Of a stretch of DNA of 64,000 nucleotides, positions 16,815 to 25,347 are shown one piece after another (positions within the stretch are counted from its first letter, which is position 1; every line of letters begins with the position of its first letter). The notes below the pieces were generated by a model. The model was not told the origin of the DNA, made no database searches, and saw only the letters and a program-made list of their open reading frames with translations. The stretch is from Paenibacillus aquistagni. GTDB taxonomy: Bacteria > Bacillota > Bacilli > Paenibacillales > Paenibacillaceae. Position numbers and translations under genes: made by a program. The stretch is from assembly GCF_900177815.1 (NCBI RefSeq), contig NZ_FXAZ01000005.1, positions 186,001 through 250,000 of the forward strand. The letters run 5' to 3'.

Positions 16815-16840
16815 CAGGGGTGTTTATCCAATGTCCACTA
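16815..16840 (-). repeat. Right terminal inverted repeat of the IS3 element
   Basis: CAGGGGTGTTTATCC followed by AATGTCCACTA; its reverse complement matches the left end at 22 of 26 bases. Confidence 0.85.
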
Positions 16841-17312
16841 TAAGGAGTGCACTTCAGTCTGTCCTTTTATGAAACTGGTTTTCATTTTCCATAATTTCCA
16901 GCCCCCTATTCTCTATTTTCGCAGTAATCCTTCCCTTCAACCCGGTCTAATTCCGAGAGACTATCTTAGAGTTGCTCACTAATTCTCGCTAAGTTTTGAC
17001 CAAATATCGCTGCTGGAGTTCATTGTCTGTCCATATTGTCAATCAGACGAAGCCAACTCAACGAGGACTTTTAGCAGTAGATTCAGACGTCGTGCACGTC
17101 CGTTTGTTGCATATGCTTCGAAGCATCACTTCCACTCCCTGAGCGCGAGCGAACCTATAGAGGTTCATTTCCTCAAAGCAATTCATACGAAAAACGCCAT
17201 CACGAATTGTGAGGGCGTTCTCTTCGTATGGAGCCAAGGGAATACAGTTCGCTCTAACTCACTGTGTCATCATGGGATGTCCGAATCCTGATTATAGGCA
17301 TAATAAACAGAA
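16841..17312. other. Gene-free stretch between IS element and tRNA-Ala
   Basis: No open frame with coding character. One imperfect hairpin spans 17184-17230 (CATACGA...TCGTATG around ACGCC/GGCGT and TCAC/GTGA). The rest looks like decayed DNA. Confidence 0.5.
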
Positions 17313-17335
17313 AACCACATCCAATAGATGTGGTT
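17313..17335 (-). terminator. Terminator of tRNA-Ala
   Basis: AACCACATC (17313-17321) pairs with GATGTGGTT (17327-17335). On the minus strand TTTT follows, 14 bases after the tRNA 3' end. Confidence 0.75.
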
Positions 17336-17348
17336 GAGTTATTTATTA

Positions 17349-17424
17349 TGGTGGAGCCAAGGGGGATCGAACCCCTGACCTCATCGCTGCCAGCGATGCG
17401 CTCTCCCAGCTGAGCTATGGCCCC
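17349..17424 (-). tRNA. tRNA-Ala (anticodon GGC)
   Basis: The minus strand folds as a full cloverleaf: acceptor GGGGCCA with TGGCTCC including the alanine-identity G3-U70 pair, D-arm GCTCAGCTGGGAGAGC, anticodon loop CTGGCAG, T-arm AGGGGTTCGATCCCC(C), discriminator A and encoded CCA. It is followed by its own terminator and reads toward the decayed mobile region. Confidence 0.95.
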
Positions 17425-17811
17425 ATATGATGTTTACAAGAACACAATCCTAACATATTCATTAAAATTGCGTCACTTCATCATTATACTACGCGCAAAA
17501 CGCTCCTGCAAGAGAGAAAATAAAATTTATTAAGATCATTAATGTTTGTTACACATTGACGATTAGTCGTCATATGAGTCTCTTGGCGATCCACGCTTCT
17601 AGCTAGTCCCGTTACATAGAACTAAAGAAATGGCGAGAAGGTAAAGTACGTGGAAATGTATCCGAAATCGTGGTTTACAGTACTTGTTGCCCCCATAATT
17701 CGCATGATAGACTCTTCGCACAGCATGAAAAGATTAGCGTTAAACACCCATGTTATCCATAAATACAGGCTATGGCGTTGCCCATCATACATGAGAGGAG
17801 CAATATGAATC
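17425..17811. other. Intergenic region upstream of GH3 gene
   Basis: AT-rich, about 390 bases. It should hold the promoters of tRNA-Ala (minus) and of the GH3 gene (plus), but I cannot place them with confidence. A 65-codon minus-strand frame has no ribosome binding site. Confidence 0.4.
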
Positions 17812-19614
17812 ATGACCAAGAAAAGGATGAACCTTTATGCATCCATCCTAGTCCTTGCAGCTGCTGTCATCTATGTTTTTCTTCCATCGCTTACTACGAA
17901 CCCCAACACAGAATCCCCTTCTTCCACAGCGGATAAAGTTCAAGCAGATACTTGGAATACAGGCACCGTAGAAGAACAAGCCAAGAAGCTCACCGCACTT
18001 ATGACTGACAAAGAGAAGATCGGACAGCTGGTGATGTACACCCCAACGGAACGTGCAGATGCTTTCTCAAACACAATGATTGCCGAATATCAGGTCGGGA
18101 GTGCGCTGTTGAACCGACAGATGCAATCCGCTCAACAAATGGCGGCATTTACGAATCAGCTTCAGCAGTGGGCATCGGAAACACGATTAGGCATTCCCCT
18201 ATTTATCTCTGGTGATTTGGAGTATGGTGCTGCTCAGCGCGTGCCGACAGAAGCCACCACCCTTCCTCGCCAGATGGCGATCGGAGCTACAGGCAACGTG
18301 GACTATGCGAAGCAGGCTGCGCGAGTTACGGCAGCAGAAGCCAAGGCTATGGGCTTTCAATGGAGCTTCTCACCTGTTGCTGATGTGAATTCCAATCTGG
18401 AGAACCCCGTGATTGGCGTCCGCTCCTTTGGCCAGAACACGAAGCTCGTAAGCGACATGGCTGTCGCCCAAGTACAGGGTTATCAGGAAGAAGGCGTGCT
18501 GTCGAGCGCCAAGCATTTTCCCGGGCACGGAGATACCGGCTTTGACACACATTCGACCTTGGCAAATGTAACGTATAGCGAAGAGGTGCTGCGCAAGGTC
18601 CACCTTCCTCCTTTCCAAGCCGCCATCGATCAAGGCATCGAATCCATCATGACCTCTCACATCATCATCGAAGCAATTGATCCCGAGCTCCCCGCTACCT
18701 TATCTAAAAAAGTGCTGACTGGCCTATTAAGAGAACAAATGGGCTTTAAAGGCATCATTGTAACCGACGCGATGGTCATGGAAGCAATCTCCGCCAATTG
18801 GGGGGCCGGAGAAGCAGCCGTCATGGCCATTAATGCTGGTGCCGATATTGTAATGGCTAATGGTTCCGTTGAAGATCAGTACGACACGCTCCATACCCTC
18901 TACAAGGCTCTGCAGAAAGGCAAGATTGACAAGGGTCGTGTAGATGATGCTGTGGAACGGATTCTCTACTATAAGCTGAAAATGAACCTATTCGAGCAGC
19001 GATCTGTTGATGTGGAGCATGCAGGTCTTGTGGTTGGCAGCCCAGAACACGGGGAACTGTCGAATAGAATCGCGATGGACTCCGTTACCCTTGTCAAAAA
19101 TGAAGAAGTACTGCCGCTTGATCCCACAAGTAAAGAGCATACCCTTGTGGTGAGCGTCGCCTATGCTGACAGGATTGCAGACAGCGTCAAAAGGCTGGTG
19201 AGCGGCGAGGTTACAGCCTATCAGGCTGCCCCTGCCCGCGGAGAGAAGCTGGATGCTGCCCCAGGGGCTGTCGCTGAAGCGGTTGCGCTGGCTAAGAAGG
19301 CGGACCGCATCCTGGTCTTTACGCAATCGGATCGCCAATTGCCGCAAGGACAGATTGACCTTGTCAATCAATTGCTCGCTACCGGCAAGCCTGTCGTGAC
19401 GGTATCCCTTGGCAATCCGGGAGATATCCTAAGCTATCCTAACGCCAAGGCGCATCTGAGCACCTATGCGCTGGACAACTGGTACTGGCTCACGCCTATT
19501 CCCGTGTCATGGGAGGCCGCTGTACAGGTCATATTTGGCGCAGCTCCTAAAGGCAAATTGCCAGTAGCCTTAAACGGAACATATCAGGAAGGATATGGGT
19601 TGCGTTATCCCTAA
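17812..19614 (+). CDS. Exported glycoside hydrolase family 3, beta-N-acetylhexosaminidase type
   Basis: This 600-residue protein starts with a basic N-terminus and one hydrophobic segment (residues 8-25), a signal anchor or uncleaved signal. The GH3 N-terminal TIM barrel follows: GDLEYGAAQRV, FSPVADVNSN, then KHFPGHGDTGFDTHSTL, the loop carrying the acid/base histidine typical of NagZ-like hexosaminidases, and IIVTDAMVMEAI with the catalytic nucleophile Asp. A C-terminal alpha/beta domain (from about residue 430) completes a two-domain NagZ of the Bacillus type. It probably removes N-acetylglucosamine from muropeptides or chitin fragments outside the membrane. Single gene ending at a terminator. 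Confidence 0.88.
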   Translation: MTKKRMNLYASILVLAAAVIYVFLPSLTTNPNTESPSSTADKVQADTWNTGTVEEQAKKLTALMTDKEKIGQLVMYTPTERADAFSNTMIAEYQVGSALLNRQMQSAQQMAAFTNQLQQWASETRLGIPLFISGDLEYGAAQRVPTEATTLPRQMAIGATGNVDYAKQAARVTAAEAKAMGFQWSFSPVADVNSNLENPVIGVRSFGQNTKLVSDMAVAQVQGYQEEGVLSSAKHFPGHGDTGFDTHSTLANVTYSEEVLRKVHLPPFQAAIDQGIESIMTSHIIIEAIDPELPATLSKKVLTGLLREQMGFKGIIVTDAMVMEAISANWGAGEAAVMAINAGADIVMANGSVEDQYDTLHTLYKALQKGKIDKGRVDDAVERILYYKLKMNLFEQRSVDVEHAGLVVGSPEHGELSNRIAMDSVTLVKNEEVLPLDPTSKEHTLVVSVAYADRIADSVKRLVSGEVTAYQAAPARGEKLDAAPGAVAEAVALAKKADRILVFTQSDRQLPQGQIDLVNQLLATGKPVVTVSLGNPGDILSYPNAKAHLSTYALDNWYWLTPIPVSWEAAVQVIFGAAPKGKLPVALNGTYQEGYGLRYP

Positions 19615-19653
19615 TCCCGAAATAAATCTTCATGTATACGTCAATTCAGCATG

Positions 19654-19688
19654 CCGCTTCAATAAGCACCATTATTGAAGCGGTTTTT
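19654..19688 (+). terminator. Terminator after GH3 gene
   Basis: CCGCTTCAATAA (19654-19665) pairs perfectly with TTATTGAAGCGG (19672-19683), followed by TTTTT. Confidence 0.9.
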
Positions 19689-19811
19689 CTTTTCGACTCG
19701 TATAATAGCTGTCCACCTTGTAACTGTATAGCTCTCCTCAAGAACATATTCTAGTCTCGTGAACACGGTAAATTTTTAAGTTCGAATATGTAAATATCTT
19801 CAAACCCCATT

Positions 19812-19830
19812 TACATACATTCTGTATGTA
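19812..19830. promoter_or_regulatory. AcrR/TetR-type operator palindrome
   Basis: TACATACA-TTC-TGTATGTA is a perfect inverted repeat 45 bases before the glyoxalase start. It closely resembles the operators of AcrR-like TetR regulators. The TetR gene is second in the same operon, so autorepression is likely. Confidence 0.7.
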
Positions 19831-19874
19831 TGTTAAACTCCTCGCAAATCGATCCACAGGGAGGAATTACCACT

Positions 19875-20324
19875 ATGAAGCTTAACTCCTTTTATCCCGT
19901 TATTCAGACTGAACAGGTTGCAAGCACGTCTGCGTTCTACGTGGAACACTTTGGCTTTGAGATCGTATTCCAATCGGATTGGTACGTAAGCTTGAAGGCA
20001 TCTCATGACAGCACTCCCTTTGAGCTGGCTATATTGAACCCCCATCATGAGACGATCCCCGCCTCCTTTCAAACCAGCGTCAAAGGCATCATCCTTAACT
20101 TTGAGGTTGATGATGTGAACGCCGAGTATGAACGTCTGATTGAACGGGCCAAGCTTCCACTCCATCTTGAGCTTCGCGATGAAGAGTTTGGACAAAGGCA
20201 CTTTATAACAAGTGACCCGAGCGGCGTGCTCATCGACGTCATTTCAATCATCCCGCCGTCAGAAGCCTTTAGCCATCAATATCAAGAGGAAGTATGGAAT
20301 GCTTCTGATTCAAAAGTAAAATAG
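19875..20324 (+). CDS. Glyoxalase/VOC-superfamily protein
   Basis: This 149-residue protein has the VOC fold pattern: [20 protein letters not shown] at the start, [16 protein letters not shown], and [15 protein letters not shown] near the end, with the usual D-P-x-G turn and a glutamate-poor metal site. ATG 19875 is chosen because GGGAGGAAT precedes it; the frame extends further upstream through the operator. Similar genes belong to bleomycin/fosfomycin-resistance or isomerase subfamilies; which applies cannot be told. It is co-transcribed with the TetR regulator 59 bases downstream, which probably represses both until a toxic ligand is present. Confidence 0.8.
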   Translation: MKLNSFYPVIQTEQVASTSAFYVEHFGFEIVFQSDWYVSLKASHDSTPFELAILNPHHETIPASFQTSVKGIILNFEVDDVNAEYERLIERAKLPLHLELRDEEFGQRHFITSDPSGVLIDVISIIPPSEAFSHQYQEEVWNASDSKVK

Positions 20325-20383
20325 CAGCGGACAGTCACTTATCCCTTCATTACAGGAACAACTAGAATAGGAGCCATGAATCG

Positions 20384-20971
20384 ATGAGAAGAGACAAAGA
20401 AGCTGTAAATCAAACGATTCAACAGCTGTTGCGAATAGCACAGCATCATTTTACGGAGTACGGATTCACTGGAACCGCATTGGAAGCCATCGCCCATGAA
20501 GCGAATCTGACTCGGGGCGCCTTATACCACCATTTCCGCAGCAAGAAAGAACTGTTCCAAGTGGTGTTCGAAGCTATCCATCAGGAGGTTGCAGAGCGAA
20601 TATTAACAGAGTCCGCGCATGGCCGCGATGAGTGGGAGCAGTTGAAGCTTGGATGCCTCGCCTTCTTAACCGCTGCCGTGGAGCCGCAGAACAAACGCAT
20701 GATGCTGATCGATGGGCCATCAGTGCTGGGCTGGGAAGCCTGGCGCTTAACCGATGAGTCCAACTCCATGCGATTGCTTCGTGAGCAGCTGATCCTCATG
20801 GAGCAGACCGGCCTCCTGAAGCCGCAGCTTCCTATTGACGCGATGGTACATATGATCTCCGGTGGACTTAATGAATTGGCCTTGTGGCTTGCTCTGCAGC
20901 ATAACCTTGAGGACTCGCTAAAGCAATGCGAGCGGGTGATTGCAACCTGCCTTGAAGCCATCAAAAAGTAA
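20384..20971 (+). CDS. TetR/AcrR-family transcriptional regulator
   Basis: This 195-residue protein has an N-terminal helix-turn-helix (residues 12-58: AQHHFTEYGFTGTALEAIA, then LTRGALYHHFRSKKELF), the classic TetR signature. The C-terminal domain (residues 75-195) is typical of ligand-binding AcrR-like members, with DGPSVLGWEAWR. It lies downstream of the glyoxalase gene and of the perfect TACATACA palindrome, its most likely operator. The ligand is unknown. Confidence 0.9.
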   Translation: MRRDKEAVNQTIQQLLRIAQHHFTEYGFTGTALEAIAHEANLTRGALYHHFRSKKELFQVVFEAIHQEVAERILTESAHGRDEWEQLKLGCLAFLTAAVEPQNKRMMLIDGPSVLGWEAWRLTDESNSMRLLREQLILMEQTGLLKPQLPIDAMVHMISGGLNELALWLALQHNLEDSLKQCERVIATCLEAIKK

Positions 20972-21094
20972 CTTCAATCTTTAATTTATAGACTTTTGAC
21001 CCATACCTTATTGAACACTTTCTACCTTGAAATAATGAAATAATTTCCATATAATCTTGGAAACTTCATTTATATAAAGGAGCTGCAGTTTTTG

Positions 21095-21475
21095 ATGAAC
21101 AAATTCAGCCATATCGACCTTCGGGTCAATCATTTAGAGCGCGCACTGCCCTTTTACGAGCAGCTGCTTCCAGCGCTTGGCTTCACTCGCACCTTTCATA
21201 GCGCTAACTGGAGAGTATTTGCTGCAGATGGAGAGCTGCCTAGCGCTGCCTACTTCGCGATCACCGAAGACCCTAAGCATCAGCCTAATCAAAATCTGAT
21301 CGGGTTTTGGGCGAGTGATCGTGAGGAGGTTGACCGGATTGCAGCGCTTGTACAAGCCGCAGGCGGGTCCATTACGAGCGGCCCAGAGCAGCTTCCGATC
21401 AGCCCTACCTATTATGCCGTATATTTTGAGGACCCCTGCGGCAACAAATACGAGCTTGTCCACCGGCTGAACTGA
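21095..21475 (+). CDS. VOC-family protein (glyoxalase-like)
   Basis: This 126-residue single-module VOC protein begins MNKFSHIDLRVNHLERALPF, with a metal-type His at the start, and ends YAVYFEDPCGNKYELVHR, with the conserved D-P-x-G-x-x-x-E ending. AAAGGAG is 13 bases upstream of the ATG. It stands alone between the TetR gene and a strong bidirectional terminator. Members are lactoylglutathione lyases, dioxygenases or resistance proteins; I cannot choose. Confidence 0.82.
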   Translation: MNKFSHIDLRVNHLERALPFYEQLLPALGFTRTFHSANWRVFAADGELPSAAYFAITEDPKHQPNQNLIGFWASDREEVDRIAALVQAAGGSITSGPEQLPISPTYYAVYFEDPCGNKYELVHRLN

Positions 21476-21507
21476 TCATACTCTCTTGAAATAGTCCTAA
21501 ATGCAGC

Positions 21508-21549
21508 AAAAAGGTATCGAAGAAGCTGCGCTTCCTCGATACCTTTTTT
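21508..21549. terminator. Bidirectional terminator
   Basis: AAAAAGGTATCGA (21508-21520) pairs with TCGATACCTTTTT (21536-21548). The A-run and T-run flanks allow termination on both strands, for the VOC gene (plus) and the khtT-like gene (minus). Confidence 0.9.
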
Positions 21550-21670
21550 CGTTAATATCTGCAAAATTGAGACCGTCAAATCAACAAGTCAGCCTCATAT
21601 TCTAAGATGACATCGGCATGGAGTAGAGCAGGCTGCTTTGGCGATTAGCTTCACTCCCCTTAAGCCATCC

Positions 21671-22159
21671 TCACCCGTTAATAAGCAGCTCCTTAAGCGC
21701 TTTGATCTGCTTGCGCTCCCCTGCGATCACAAGCGTCATATCTGCAAGCAGCTTCTCGCTTGGGGCAGGATTAATCTTCTGGCTGTTCTTTTCAACAATC
21801 GCCAGAATCGTCGCGCCGGTACGCTGACGGACCTGAAGCTCTGCAATCGATTGGTTCGTGCATTTATAATGAGACTCTACCTTGCACCATTCAATTACGA
21901 GCTCTTCGAGAGACACCTCCACCGTTTCAAGCGCCTTCGGCTTGTACGTCATACCTCCAACGATGGCAGCAAGCTGCCTCGCTTCATCATCATCAAGGCT
22001 CACACCCGAAATAATCTCATCGGGATCTTCTTGATCAAAATGATACAGCTCTCTGCGTCCATCATTGTGAATAATAATGGCTAATTTCTCACCTGTATTG
22101 GTCTCGATCTGAAACTTGCGCCCCACGCCCGGCAGATCGGATTCTCTAATCATCGTCAT
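21671..22159 (-). CDS. khtT: Regulatory subunit of K+/H+ antiporter (KhtT-like, TrkA-C domain)
   Basis: This protein of about 162 residues has an N-terminal KhtT-like region (DLPGVGRKFQIETNTGEKLA, then RRELYHFD) and a C-terminal RCK_C/TrkA-C domain (residues 80-162: IAELQVRQRTGATILAIV, then PSEKLLADMTLVIAGE). In Bacillus subtilis KhtT binds nucleotides and gates the KhtU antiporter. The start at 22159 is preferred over 22168 by distance from GGAGG. It lies 25 bases after the antiporter gene in the same direction, so the order is U then T, reversed relative to B. subtilis khtSTU; no khtS is seen. Confidence 0.85.
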   Translation of the reverse strand: MTMIRESDLPGVGRKFQIETNTGEKLAIIIHNDGRRELYHFDQEDPDEIISGVSLDDDEARQLAAIVGGMTYKPKALETVEVSLEELVIEWCKVESHYKCTNQSIAELQVRQRTGATILAIVEKNSQKINPAPSEKLLADMTLVIAGERKQIKALKELLING

Positions 22160-22184
22160 GGTTAACATCCTCCATCCAAAAAAA

Positions 22185-23399
22185 TCATCTATTCTTCGCT
22201 AGTCCCTTCATATCGCTCCATTTAAAGATCCGATTCAGCCCCTTATAAATATGCTTGGACTCCTTCGCAAGAAGAGGACCCGCAATCGCAAGTATGAGGA
22301 CATACAAAGCTGAAAATGGCTTTAATACGGGACTTAATCCGGCAGCTAAGCCTAGATTGGCCACAATAATGGTGAATTCTCCACGGGCCATGACCGTAAG
22401 CCCGATGTTCAGTGATGCTTTGTGGGACATGCCCGCCTTTCTCCCTGCAATCATGCCAGAGACGACATTGCCAGCGATCGTCAGCAGCACAGCTGCGAGC
22501 GCCATCCATGCAGCATCCCCCAGCGTCAGCGGATCAATGCTTAAGCCAAAGCTGAAGAAGAAGATCGCCCCGAAGAAATCGCGAAACGGAACAACAAGCT
22601 GCTCAATTCTCTTGCTATGCTTCGTTTCAGATAATGCAAGGCCAAACAATAGTGCTCCGATCGCTTCTGCGACGTGCAGATTCTCAGAGAAGCCTGAAAC
22701 AAAGAATAAAAGAGAAAAGACCACAATAATAAATATCTCGTTAGAGGTAATATTCAATAGCTTATTCAGAATAGGCGCGCCCTTTCTTGCAACGACAAGA
22801 AAGACGAGCATATACCCCAGTGAAATGCCGACCGACAGCAGAATGCTGCCTACCGAGGTTGCATCTCCAAACAAAAGGCCTGACATCACCGATAAGAACA
22901 CAGCCAGGAATAGATCATCAAACAAGATCATGCCGAGGATAAGCTCTGTCTCGGAATTACCCGTTCGCTTGAGATCAACGAGCACCTTCGCTACGATTGC
23001 TGTCGAGGATACGGACAGCATGCCCGCAATAATCAGCGTCTCGAACAGGGGAAGGCCTGACACGAATCCAAATAGGAGCCCCAGCGAAAAATTGAGCAGC
23101 ACATATACGGTACCGCCGAACACAATGTTCTTTCCTGATTTGATCAGCTTCGATACGGAAAATTCCAAACCGATATAGAACAAGAGGAACAGCACGCCAA
23201 TTTGTCCTAGAAACGAAATAATCTCTTGGCTTTCGATAAATCTCAAGTCAATGATGCCAATCGTCGGCGCATGCGGACCTACAGCCATTCCAAGAATAAT
23301 TAAAAACGGAATAATCGAAAACTTCAGCCTGCCTGCAATCACGGATGCAAGCGCCACCAACATCAGCGCCGTTCCAATCTCAAAGATGATATGTTCCAT
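22185..23399 (-). CDS. khtU: K+/H+ antiporter, CPA2 family (KhtU-like)
   Basis: This 404-residue membrane protein has about 12 hydrophobic segments and the CPA2 pattern: LFYIGLEFSVSKLIKSGKN, MLSVSSTAIVAKVL, LILGMILFDDLFLAVFLS (ion-binding Asp pair region) and NIGLTVMARGEFTIIVANL. It lacks the C-terminal RCK domain of KefB-type proteins; that part is supplied by the separate KhtT-like subunit. It probably exports potassium or ammonium in exchange for protons during alkaline or salt stress. Confidence 0.88.
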   Translation of the reverse strand: MEHIIFEIGTALMLVALASVIAGRLKFSIIPFLIILGMAVGPHAPTIGIIDLRFIESQEIISFLGQIGVLFLLFYIGLEFSVSKLIKSGKNIVFGGTVYVLLNFSLGLLFGFVSGLPLFETLIIAGMLSVSSTAIVAKVLVDLKRTGNSETELILGMILFDDLFLAVFLSVMSGLLFGDATSVGSILLSVGISLGYMLVFLVVARKGAPILNKLLNITSNEIFIIVVFSLLFFVSGFSENLHVAEAIGALLFGLALSETKHSKRIEQLVVPFRDFFGAIFFFSFGLSIDPLTLGDAAWMALAAVLLTIAGNVVSGMIAGRKAGMSHKASLNIGLTVMARGEFTIIVANLGLAAGLSPVLKPFSALYVLILAIAGPLLAKESKHIYKGLNRIFKWSDMKGLAKNR

Positions 23400-23580
23400 A
23401 CAACGCGTACCCCTCCCTATGTCATAAACAGAGGCATCAAAGGACGTAGATATGAACGTCGCACAACGTCTTTCTTATGCTGCTGTAGAATTCGCTGCTC
23501 TTCATTCCTGTTCACTTTAGTAACCCTTCGTCGTCATAGATATCATCCTTCTCAACTGCCTCTGCAGCATTGCTCCTCCT

Positions 23581-23862
23581 TTAATCGACCTGGCCAATAT
23601 AGTTGCAAGCGACCCAGTCAATCCTCATATTCACTTCTCTTGAACACCAAAAGCTGGTTTAACCAACGTCAAAATATAAAGCGTTCTCATAAACTGCTGC
23701 TCCTGCTTCCTGCAATGAAACGGGCTTTTTCCTAACAGGTGCATCAAGAATAGCTGCTGATGTACTTGCAGGGTCCTACGGTTCATCATAGATAACAGCC
23801 TCATTTCCTTTGTATATACCGATCCCTTCGTTTGCGCCTAACACACTTTTCATAGCAATCAT
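23581..23862 (-). pseudogene. Decayed small gene of unknown function
   Basis: From ATG 23862 (or 23853, with AAAGG upstream) the minus strand reads MKSVLGANEGIGIYKGNEAV, then two in-frame stops (after DEP and after FDVG) interrupt a frame that otherwise keeps coding character (DAPVRKKPVSLQEAGAAVYE). The frame ends at 23581. Family not recognised. It lies upstream of khtU in the same direction. The remaining bases 23400-23580 and 23863-24062 hold no gene; a short hairpin, AGCCCC/GGGGCT, is at 23881-23898. Confidence 0.35.
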
Positions 23863-24062
23863 CCTTTCAGATAATGAAATAGCCCCAATTCAGGGGCTTA
23901 TTCCCATCATAGCATACCCCTAATGAAAGTCCAGCTACATTAAATGGCTTTCCTATTTGCATAACGAAGACCGCTCTTATTGGCCCGTCATCATGCTGAA
24001 TGCTAAGCGTTAGCTCTTGTTAGACAATCTCATTTTGCTATAAAAATTCACCACTCCCTCTC

Positions 24063-24088
24063 GTCACAAATCCTCCCCTTCGCTCGTT
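24063..24088 (+). promoter_or_regulatory. Putative ECF41-type promoter
   Basis: GTCACA at 24063-24068, a 16-base spacer and CGTT at 24085-24088 closely match the ECF41 promoter pattern TGTCACA-N16-CGTC. It lies 37 bases before the oxidoreductase start, and the operon encodes an ECF41 sigma factor, so autoregulation fits. Confidence 0.6.
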
Positions 24089-24125
24089 CTATGTTCAAAT
24101 CGAATCGTAAAGGAGTCGAACCAGA

Positions 24126-25313
24126 ATGAGACAGCTAACCTGTGTTGTGCTTGGAGGCGGATTTGCCGGCATACACGCCATGAAGTCCATTCACCAGGCT
24201 TTTCAAAGCAACAAGGAACGGATTCAGCTTCAACTGATTCTTATCGACAAGCTTGAAGCCCATCTGCGCAAGGTGCTGCTGTTCCAGCCTGCAGCTAGCG
24301 GCGAACCCATATCTGTGCCATGGCAGCAGCTTCTGCCTGCGGATGCAGCGTTTATTCAAGGAACCGCCACAGGCATCGATCATCAGCTCAACCTGCTTCA
24401 TTATGAGGATATAGAAGGCAAGCAGCAGCTTCAGGCCTTTGATATGCTAGTGGTCGCGATTGGCAGTGTGGCTGAGAAGCCTGCCGCAGAGCTAGGCGGA
24501 ATCGCACTTGCGGATCTAGAATCAGCAAGCCGCATTCGCTCGCAGTGGATGCATAACTTACAGCAGGCTGCTTTCACAGCCCATTCCATCGAGAAAGCGC
24601 GCCTCATGAGCGTCGCGATAGCGGGGGCAGGAATTACGGGTGTGGAAACGGCGGCGGAGCTCGCCTACGCCATGAAGCAGGAAGCACAGCAGCTTGGACT
24701 CAACCCCGAAGAGATTCACGTTCATCTGCTTAACGCCAAGGCGAGATTATTCCAAGAGGGGCCGGCTAAAGTGGCGGACAAAGTGGAACGTACGCTTGCA
24801 GCCTGCGGGGTCACTGTCCATCATCAATTGAAGGCGCTGCAAGCCGCAGATGATCATGTTCATGTATCTGATGGACAGCGCTTGCCAGTGGGACTTACCA
24901 TATGGACACTTGGACTTCGGCCCAATTCCATGCTTATGAATCTGTCCTTGCCACTAACAGCAGATGGACAGGTGCAAGTAGACTCCAGCTATCGCGTAAT
25001 TGGCACTAACGGGGTGTACAGCATTGGAGATTGCGCTCACATTGTTGATCCCGTCACAGGAATGAAGGATGCCATGACATGCAAGGAAGCGATTCCGCAA
25101 GCACAGCGCCTTGGCTCGATTCTTTACGCTGATGCAACAGGACGAAGCGCTTCACAGCATAAGAGCGTCCTCCCCTCATTTACGATCGGCCTAGGTCCAG
25201 AACGCGGGGTCATGTGGACACGCAAATGGGGGCTTGATATGATCGTTACAGGTAAGCTTGCTTATCGAATCAAGGTCTTTCTCTGGAATTATGCAAGCTT
25301 GCTTCGCGGTTGA
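24126..25313 (+). CDS. Type II NADH dehydrogenase-like FAD oxidoreductase
   Basis: This 395-residue flavoprotein has an N-terminal FAD-binding motif (VVLGGGFAGIHAMKS), an NADH-binding motif in the middle (VAIAGAGITGVETAAELAY, near residue 165) and the late FAD contact VYSIGDCAHI near residue 300. The layout is that of NDH-2/FadH2-oxidising dehydrogenases, and the C-terminal membrane-association region is short (KVFLWNYASLLRG). AAAGGAG lies 9 bases before the ATG. The ECF41 sigma gene follows 34 bases downstream. ECF41 loci usually pair the sigma factor with a redox enzyme or similar protein, which fits. Reaction: NAD(P)H oxidation with quinone or an unknown acceptor. Confidence 0.85.
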   Translation: MRQLTCVVLGGGFAGIHAMKSIHQAFQSNKERIQLQLILIDKLEAHLRKVLLFQPAASGEPISVPWQQLLPADAAFIQGTATGIDHQLNLLHYEDIEGKQQLQAFDMLVVAIGSVAEKPAAELGGIALADLESASRIRSQWMHNLQQAAFTAHSIEKARLMSVAIAGAGITGVETAAELAYAMKQEAQQLGLNPEEIHVHLLNAKARLFQEGPAKVADKVERTLAACGVTVHHQLKALQAADDHVHVSDGQRLPVGLTIWTLGLRPNSMLMNLSLPLTADGQVQVDSSYRVIGTNGVYSIGDCAHIVDPVTGMKDAMTCKEAIPQAQRLGSILYADATGRSASQHKSVLPSFTIGLGPERGVMWTRKWGLDMIVTGKLAYRIKVFLWNYASLLRG

Positions 25314-25347
25314 ACCTTATCAAGCATTGTCAACCAGGAGGTATACG

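Larger units (their letters stand above)
15601..16840 (-). mobile_element. IS3-family (IS150 group) insertion sequence, inactive
   Basis: A 1,240-bp element bounded by 26-bp imperfect inverted repeats (15601-15626 and 16815-16840) that match at 22 of 26 positions, with outer sequence TAGTGGACA and inner AAACACCCCTG. It contains orfA and orfB in the usual overlapping arrangement. No convincing direct target repeat is visible (flanks ATT and TAA). The orfB part carries a nonsense codon and a frameshift, so it cannot move by itself. Confidence 0.88.

Noticed and set aside
23391..23735. Plus-strand 114-codon frame
   Set aside because: Arg/Ser/Cys-rich translation typical of an antisense frame; it covers the start of khtU and the decayed minus-strand gene.
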